Source: Candidatus Colwellbacteria bacterium CG10_big_fil_rev_8_21_14_0_10_41_28 (lineage in GTDB: Bacteria; Patescibacteriota; Minisyncoccia; UBA6257; Colwellbacteraceae). From it: DNA of 8,715 nucleotides. The DNA is taken from the NCBI GenBank assembly GCA_002773755.1, contig PFAG01000006.1:1-8715 (forward strand). Reading direction: 5' to 3'. The translations under genes were made by a program, and so were the position numbers. The notes beneath the pieces were generated by a model. The model worked only from the letters and a program-made list of their open reading frames with translations. It was not told the DNA's origin and made no database searches. Positions 3,816-8,715 of the stretch are shown piece after piece (position 1 is the stretch's first letter; each line of letters starts with the position of its first letter).

Positions 3816-6713
3816 ATGGCTAAAGAAAAAAGCTTTAAAGAAATAAAAGAGGGCACCCTTTTTGATAAAGAAGAGAATGTTCTCGATTTCTGGAAGAAAA
3901 ACAACATATTCCAAAAATCTCTCGACAAAAACTCTAAAAAGAAAGTCTTCTCGTTTTATGATGGCCCTCCTTTCATAACTGGCCTCCCCCACTACGCCAC
4001 CCTCCTTCCAAGTATTGCTAAGGATATAATTCCAAGATATCAGACCATGAGGGGTAAATATGTCCCTCGTATATGGGGTTGGGATGTTCATGGCCTTCCG
4101 GCAGAGAACAAAGTTGAGCAAGAGCTCGGATTTAAGGTTAAGAAAGATATTGAGGAATTTGGTATAGATAAATTTATAGATGCTGCAAAAAAATATGTAG
4201 CAAAGGGCTCACAACAGTGGGAATGGTACATAGATCACATCGGTCGCTGGGCTGATATGAGTAAGTCATACAGAACAGATGACCTTCAGTATATGGAAAC
4301 TGTTATGTGGATCTTCAAAGAGCTTTATGAAAAAGAGCTTATCTACAAAGGGAAGAGGGTCTCTCTATATTGCCCAAGATGCGCCACTCCCTTATCTAAA
4401 TTTGAGGTTACTATGGATAACGAGACCTACTCCGATGTTGAGGACCCCGCTGTAACTATTGCTTTTGAGTTAAAGGATGAAAAAAATACATCTATCTTGG
4501 CTTGGACAACCACCCCTTGGACTCTCCCAGCCAACAACGGCTTAGCTGTTAATCCTAAGATTCAATACATCTCTATAGAAAAGGGCTCCCAAAAATATAT
4601 TCTGGCTGAAAAAGCCCTAGAAAGATATCCTGAATTCAAAGATTGGAAGAGAAAGAGCTCATTCAGGGGAAAAGAGTTGATCGGCAAGTCTTTTAAACCA
4701 TTATTCGAACCCCTCTTCGATGTTAACCCAGAAAAAGATCATAAGGTTTGGGGAGCAGACTTCCCAACAACAGAAGAAGGGACGGGAATCGTTCATATTG
4801 CCCCTGCATTTGGAGAGGATGACTTTAATTTAGGCAGAGATAATGGAATATCGGTTCCCTTAATCCTAGGTGAAGACGGTAAATTCTTAGATGATCTTCC
4901 GTTTGCCTGGGCTGGCATGTTCTATAAAAAGGCTGATCCAATAATCACAGACCACCTTCGGGAAAAAGGGCTTCTTATAAAAGAAGATAGGATAATCCAC
5001 TCATACCCACACTGTTACCGCTGTAACACACCTCTAATATATATGGCTCAAGAAGCTTGGTATATGAGGATAGACAATCTTCGTAAAGAACTCCTCTCAA
5101 CTAACAAAAAGATTAACTGGGTTCCTGAACACTTTGGCAACAAGAGATTTAAATACAACTTAGAAAGCGCACCCGATTGGTCTCTGTCTCGAACTAGATA
5201 CTGGGGAACCCCTATCCCTGTCTGGGAGACAGAAGATGGAGAGAGAATTGTTATTGGATCGATCAAGGAACTGGAAAAGCTCTCTGGTCAGAAGATCACC
5301 GACCTGCACAGACCATTTATAGATGAGGTTGTGATAACAACACCATCTGGAAAAAAAGCTTATAGAGTCAAAGAAATCTTAGATGTTTGGTTCGAGTCTG
5401 GCTCTATGCCATATGCCCAAGATCATTATCCATTCGAGAACAAAGAAAAATTTGAAGCTGGTTTTCCAACAGACTTTATCATCGAATATACGGGTCAGTT
5501 AAGAGGATGGTTCTACTACCTCCACGTATTGGCTAACGCCCTCAAGAAATCCCCCGCCTTCAAAAATGTTGTTGTAACTGGAGTTCTAATGGGAACTGAT
5601 GGGACAAAGATGAGTAAGTCTAAGGGGAATTATCCTGATCCTAGGGGAACCATAGAGCAGTATGGCGCCGAGGCTCTAAGGCTCTACTTTATGTCTAATA
5701 GAATAATGCTTGGTGAAGACCTAAGCCTTAGCGAAAGAGATATTAAAGAGGCCTATAGATCGATTAATGTGCTTCACAACTCTTATAAGTACTTCTTAAC
5801 CTATGCCAACCTTCATAACTGGAAACCAGCTAAAAAGGGCAGTGGATCAAAAAATATCTTAGATAAATGGGTCCTAACTAGACTAGAGGAATTCATTGAT
5901 CAATACAGTTCAGGATTAGATGAATTCGACTTCCCAACATCTACCAGGGCGATACGCCCATTCATAGAAGATTTATCAACCTGGTATATAAGGAGGGCTA
6001 GGAATAGGTTTGTCGAGGGAGACAAAGAAGCTCTCCAAACCCTATATACAGTTTTTGATAAGTTTTCGAAAGCAGTTGCTCCAACCCTTCCATTCACAGC
6101 CGAAACTATTCATAGAAGTCTTAGCATGGGTAAAGAAGAGTCGGTTCATCTTTGTGACTACCCAAAAGTAAATAAAAAGAAGATTAAGGACAACTCTTCT
6201 CTTCTTAAGAAGATGGAGCTAATTAGAGCATTTGCATCAGCGATTCACACTCTTAGGGCAGAATCAGAAAATCCCGTTCGCCAGAAACTAGCCAAAGTAG
6301 TTATTAAAAACTCTAAAGGTATCAAAACAGAAAAAGACCTTTTAGAGCTCCTCGAAGAAGAGGTTAATGTAGATAAGATTGAGTTTGATACAAATGCTGG
6401 AAAAGGATTTGTATCAACCAAGATTGATGATATGGAAATAAGCCTAGACACTGTATTAACTGACGAGCTCAGGGCTGAAGGGCTTCTTAGGGAACTTATG
6501 AGACAGATCCAAGACGCTAGGAAAAAAGAGGGCTTAGAGGTTGGTCAGAAAGCATCTCTTAAAATATCCATCTCAGACAAGACACTAAAAGAAGTTGTTG
6601 AGAAGAATATAGATGAGATTAAAGCTAACGGACATCTTAGCGAAATAGCTCTTAGTGGGGGGACTGAAGAGATATTGGGAAATATGGCAAAGATTAAGAT
6701 AGTAGTCTCTTAG
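3816..6713 (+). CDS. ileS: Isoleucyl-tRNA synthetase, type-2-like, with HYAT in place of HIGH
   Basis: A 965-residue class Ia synthetase that charges tRNA-Ile and hydrolyses mischarged valine. The N-terminus has YDGPPF (48-53) and GLPHYATLL (56-64). Here the HIGH motif reads H59-Y60-A61-T62, whereas type-2 enzymes usually have HYGH. WGWDVHGLPAE (87-97) follows. The editing domain shows TTTPWTLPAN (231-240) and GTGIVHIAP (322-330) with the acidic FGEDD (332-336). Two possible zinc pairs are C186/C189 and C400/C403. DWSLSRTRYWGTPIP (454-468), DVWFESGS (523-530) and an intact KMSKS (598-602) complete the catalytic core. The anticodon domain is about 680-830. The C-terminus ends in a type-2-like helical region (AEGLLRELMRQIQDARK, 887-903) without the C-terminal zinc finger of type-1 enzymes. 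ATG 3816 is the only upstream start, as an in-frame TAG lies at 3795. The gene converges on argS with two bases between the stops. Confidence 0.95.
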   Translation: MAKEKSFKEIKEGTLFDKEENVLDFWKKNNIFQKSLDKNSKKKVFSFYDGPPFITGLPHYATLLPSIAKDIIPRYQTMRGKYVPRIWGWDVHGLPAENKVEQELGFKVKKDIEEFGIDKFIDAAKKYVAKGSQQWEWYIDHIGRWADMSKSYRTDDLQYMETVMWIFKELYEKELIYKGKRVSLYCPRCATPLSKFEVTMDNETYSDVEDPAVTIAFELKDEKNTSILAWTTTPWTLPANNGLAVNPKIQYISIEKGSQKYILAEKALERYPEFKDWKRKSSFRGKELIGKSFKPLFEPLFDVNPEKDHKVWGADFPTTEEGTGIVHIAPAFGEDDFNLGRDNGISVPLILGEDGKFLDDLPFAWAGMFYKKADPIITDHLREKGLLIKEDRIIHSYPHCYRCNTPLIYMAQEAWYMRIDNLRKELLSTNKKINWVPEHFGNKRFKYNLESAPDWSLSRTRYWGTPIPVWETEDGERIVIGSIKELEKLSGQKITDLHRPFIDEVVITTPSGKKAYRVKEILDVWFESGSMPYAQDHYPFENKEKFEAGFPTDFIIEYTGQLRGWFYYLHVLANALKKSPAFKNVVVTGVLMGTDGTKMSKSKGNYPDPRGTIEQYGAEALRLYFMSNRIMLGEDLSLSERDIKEAYRSINVLHNSYKYFLTYANLHNWKPAKKGSGSKNILDKWVLTRLEEFIDQYSSGLDEFDFPTSTRAIRPFIEDLSTWYIRRARNRFVEGDKEALQTLYTVFDKFSKAVAPTLPFTAETIHRSLSMGKEESVHLCDYPKVNKKKIKDNSSLLKKMELIRAFASAIHTLRAESENPVRQKLAKVVIKNSKGIKTEKDLLELLEEEVNVDKIEFDTNAGKGFVSTKIDDMEISLDTVLTDELRAEGLLRELMRQIQDARKKEGLEVGQKASLKISISDKTLKEVVEKNIDEIKANGHLSEIALSGGTEEILGNMAKIKIVVS

Positions 6714-6715
6714 GG

Positions 6716-8401
6716 CTACATCCTATCCACAACCTCTACTCCAAGTAGATTTAGACCACCTCTCAGTATGTAGTTAACTGACCTGACTAAGTTTAGTCTG
6801 GCTCCCCTCAACTCAGAATTAGAGTAAAGAACAGGCTCGCTGTGATAATAAGAGTTGACCTGTTTTGATAAGTCATATAGGTAGCTAGCTAAATAGTGAG
6901 GTCTCTTTGTAGCCGCAACCCTTTCTAAAATGTGGGGGAATTGAGCCATCTTTATAACTATTTTTAGATCTGCTTCCTCTAATGAGTCCGTGTTTAACTT
7001 TGGTATCTTTTTAGCTTTTTTTAATATGCTCTCTAATCTTGCGTATGTATATTGAAGATATGGGCCTGAGTTACCCTCAAAAGAAAGCATCTTATCCCAA
7101 TTAAATCCTATATCTGAAGTTCTGTTCTGAGATAAGTCATTATATTTAAGAGCGCCTACTCCGATTATACTAGCCATTTCTTTGAGCTCACTTTTTTTAT
7201 ACTTACCTTCTCTTTTCTCTAAATTCTTCCTTGCAAGATCTTCTGCTCTATCAAGAAGCTCTACTAATCTGATAGCACTTCCTTCTCTAGTTGAAAGCTT
7301 TCTACCATCCTCCCCGAGAACAAGCCCAAATTTAATGTGTTCCATCTTAACCTCTTTTTCTAACTTCATCTTCTTCAACACACCCTCTAGCTGCTGAAAG
7401 TGCAGGGCCTGCTCATTGCTTACCACATATAGGATCTCTCTAGCACCATATTCATCAACTCTATGCAAAAGGCTAGCGATATCTCTTGTTAGATAAACCG
7501 TTGCTCCATCAGACTTTCTTATCATTGCTTGGGGCATCTCGTCTCCAAAATCAATCATTAGAGCACCTTCACTCTCTTGGGCTATACCCTTTTTCTTAAG
7601 ATCTTCTATCAAATCTTTTAGATCTTTCTCATAGTGAGCTTCTCCAATCTGTGTATCAAAAGTTATATCAAGCCTGTCATATAGACCACTAAACTCTTTG
7701 AGCGATTCCTTTTTAAACCACCTCCAAAGCCTTCTATTCTCTTTATCCCCCTCTTCTAGTTTTCTAAACTCTTCTCTTCCCTCATTTTCCAACTCTGGAT
7801 TATTCTCTAACTCTTTATGAAATCGTACATAGAGTTCATTTAGGGCATCTATTGGCTCTTCCCTTAAGTCGCTCTTTTTACCCCACCTCTTATATGCTGC
7901 GATCAGCTTTCCGAACTGGGTTCCCCAATCTCCCAGCCAGTTCCATCTAATAACTTTATATCCTAGATAGTCTAATATGTTTGCTAGAGCATCCCCGATA
8001 ATAGTCGATCTTAAGTGCCCAACATGCATAGGTTTAGCTATATTAGGCGAAGAATACTCTACAATAATGGTCTTTGGATCCACCTGTTTAACCTTTCCCC
8101 ACTTAGAGCCTTCTTTAACGATCCTCTCAAGCTCCGATTTAATAGTTTCTTCCGTAAGCCAGATGTTTATAAACCCCGGCTTAACAACCTCTATCTTTTC
8201 AAATAAACCCGAGGCTGTATTTTTGTGAAGATACCCCCTAATCTCCTCTGCGGCATCCATTGGAGAAAAAGCTTCTCGCCCAGCTAAAACAAAAGCGGCA
8301 TTAGTTGAAATATGCCCCCTATCTTCACCCTCAGATATGTCGATTTCGAAACTATCCGTTCCTAATCTCTTTTCTATAACCTCAGATAACCTTTTTATCA
8401 T
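6716..8401 (-). CDS. argS: Arginyl-tRNA synthetase
   Basis: A 561-residue class I synthetase that charges tRNA-Arg; ArgRS characteristically needs the tRNA for amino-acid activation. The N-terminal additional domain (about 1-105) recognises the tRNA elbow. The catalytic core begins with VEYSSPNIAKPMHVGHLRST (114-133), whose HVGH at 126-129 is the HIGH motif, and NWLGDWGTQFG (154-164) is the family signature. The KMSKS loop is the degenerate GRKLSTREG (366-374), as is common in ArgRS. GALKYNDLSQNR (416-427) and FEGNSGPYLQYTYAR (441-455) lead into the DALR-type anticodon-binding domain (about 445-561). The protein ends in DRM, like many ArgRS. The ATG is preceded by TATAAT and has no Shine-Dalgarno sequence. 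The gene diverges from smpB and converges with ileS. Confidence 0.96.
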   Translation of the reverse strand: MIKRLSEVIEKRLGTDSFEIDISEGEDRGHISTNAAFVLAGREAFSPMDAAEEIRGYLHKNTASGLFEKIEVVKPGFINIWLTEETIKSELERIVKEGSKWGKVKQVDPKTIIVEYSSPNIAKPMHVGHLRSTIIGDALANILDYLGYKVIRWNWLGDWGTQFGKLIAAYKRWGKKSDLREEPIDALNELYVRFHKELENNPELENEGREEFRKLEEGDKENRRLWRWFKKESLKEFSGLYDRLDITFDTQIGEAHYEKDLKDLIEDLKKKGIAQESEGALMIDFGDEMPQAMIRKSDGATVYLTRDIASLLHRVDEYGAREILYVVSNEQALHFQQLEGVLKKMKLEKEVKMEHIKFGLVLGEDGRKLSTREGSAIRLVELLDRAEDLARKNLEKREGKYKKSELKEMASIIGVGALKYNDLSQNRTSDIGFNWDKMLSFEGNSGPYLQYTYARLESILKKAKKIPKLNTDSLEEADLKIVIKMAQFPHILERVAATKRPHYLASYLYDLSKQVNSYYHSEPVLYSNSELRGARLNLVRSVNYILRGGLNLLGVEVVDRM

Positions 8402-8410
8402 CTCTATATC

Positions 8411-8416
8411 ATTATA
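8411..8416 (-). promoter_or_regulatory. -10 box of argS
   Basis: On the minus strand this reads TATAAT, nine bases before the argS ATG (8401). A start six to seven bases downstream of the box would leave a leader of only about three bases. No good -35 is visible at 16-18 base spacing (AGTGAG at 8434-8439). Confidence 0.5.
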
Positions 8417-8423
8417 TATTAAC

Positions 8424-8452
8424 CAAACAGTATCTCACTCTACTGATATACT
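8424..8452 (+). promoter_or_regulatory. Extended -10 promoter of smpB
   Basis: TGATATACT (8444-8452) is an extended -10 element (TG, one base, TATACT) lying seven bases before ATG 8460. The -35 position at 17-base spacing (CAAACA, 8424-8429) matches at three of six bases, which an extended -10 can tolerate. Transcription should begin at or next to the start codon. It overlaps the argS promoter on the other strand. Confidence 0.6.
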
Positions 8453-8459
8453 TAAATAA

Positions 8460-8715
8460 ATGAAAGAGGTAGCGAGAAACAAAAGAGCATACTACGACTA
8501 CAATATCCTTGAGCAAATCGAAGCGGGTATTAGCCTTACCGGATTCGAAGTTAAGGCAGTTAAATCGGGCAAAATAAGCCTTGGTGGGAGCTATGCAAAG
8601 ATCTTTGATGGAGAGCTCTTTCTGGTTGGAGCAGATATAGCTCCATATCAGCCCAACAATACCCCAAAAGACTACGAACAAGATCGAAATAGGAAGCTTC
8701 TAGTTACAAAGAAAG
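8460..8715 (+). CDS. smpB: SsrA-binding protein SmpB, partial (right edge)
   Basis: The first 85 codons of SmpB, the small protein that binds tmRNA (ssrA) and delivers it to stalled ribosomes in trans-translation. The reading frame is open to the window edge. It matches the family in order: NKRAYYDYNILE (7-18), EAGISLTGFEVKAVKSG (21-37), ISLGGSYAKI (39-48), GELFLVGADIAPY (51-63) and DRNRKLL (75-81). These form most of the oligonucleotide-binding beta-barrel. The basic C-terminal tail that enters the ribosome (family length about 150-160) lies beyond the window. ATG 8460 is the first possible start because a TAA stop sits directly before it (8457-8459). No Shine-Dalgarno sequence is present and a leaderless mRNA is predicted. 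No tmRNA gene is seen in the window. Confidence 0.95.
   Translation, partial: MKEVARNKRAYYDYNILEQIEAGISLTGFEVKAVKSGKISLGGSYAKIFDGELFLVGADIAPYQPNNTPKDYEQDRNRKLLVTKK

Noticed and set aside
8412..8681. Minus-strand open frame of 89 codons
   Set aside because: It is antisense to the well-supported smpB start and would cover the argS promoter.
219..8715. UGA recoding to glycine, known in some CPR lineages (Gracilibacteria, Absconditabacteria)
   Set aside because: All recognised genes are full length with no in-frame TGA, and conserved glycines use GGN codons. The standard bacterial code is enough, although no gene here happens to stop at TGA.
1..8715. CRISPR array, insertion sequence, toxin-antitoxin or defence system
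   Set aside because: No spaced direct repeats, terminal inverted repeats, transposase or defence domains are seen. The region is housekeeping throughout apart from one surface protein.

Overview
The window is a compact, moderately AT-rich bacterial chromosome segment filled with RNA-processing and translation genes. I infer a Candidate Phyla Radiation (Patescibacteria) type genome, with moderate confidence. The reasons are very short intergenic gaps, an IleRS of the eukaryote-like/type-2 form with a degenerate HIGH motif, RNase J as the ribonuclease present, a small single-pass surface protein, heavy use of AGA/AGG and ATA codons, and start codons that lack Shine-Dalgarno sequences and instead have a -10-like box a few bases upstream. 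The standard code fits: used stops are TAA and TAG, and no in-frame TGA is seen.

Layout: a tRNA-Leu(CAG) with its own promoter lies 22 bases upstream of a plus-strand RNase J gene (rnj, 219-2024) that carries a 50-residue Ser/Thr/Lys/Arg-rich N-terminal tail. A 123-base gap with several mutually exclusive inverted repeats and a TATAAT box leads to a 181-residue membrane-anchored protein of unknown function (2148-2693), with two 33-residue WG-like repeats and an acidic tail, closed by a strong intrinsic terminator. Then come trpS (2795-3784) and ileS (3816-6713), each with its own promoter-like sequence. ileS converges on argS (minus strand, 6716-8401) with only two bases between the stop codons. 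argS and smpB (plus strand, 8460 onward, cut by the window end) diverge from a 58-base gap that must hold both promoters.

Together the genes serve protein synthesis and RNA turnover: three class I aminoacyl-tRNA synthetases (Trp, Ile, Arg), one tRNA, the trans-translation factor SmpB (rescue of stalled ribosomes) and RNase J (5'-end-dependent mRNA decay and maturation). Only the 2148-2693 gene is not assignable to a pathway.

I found no mobile element, CRISPR array, defence system or large novel cassette. The points most worth checking are the HYAT sequence in place of HIGH in IleRS, the repeated leaderless-promoter geometry, the tRNA-rnj arrangement, and the WG-like surface protein.
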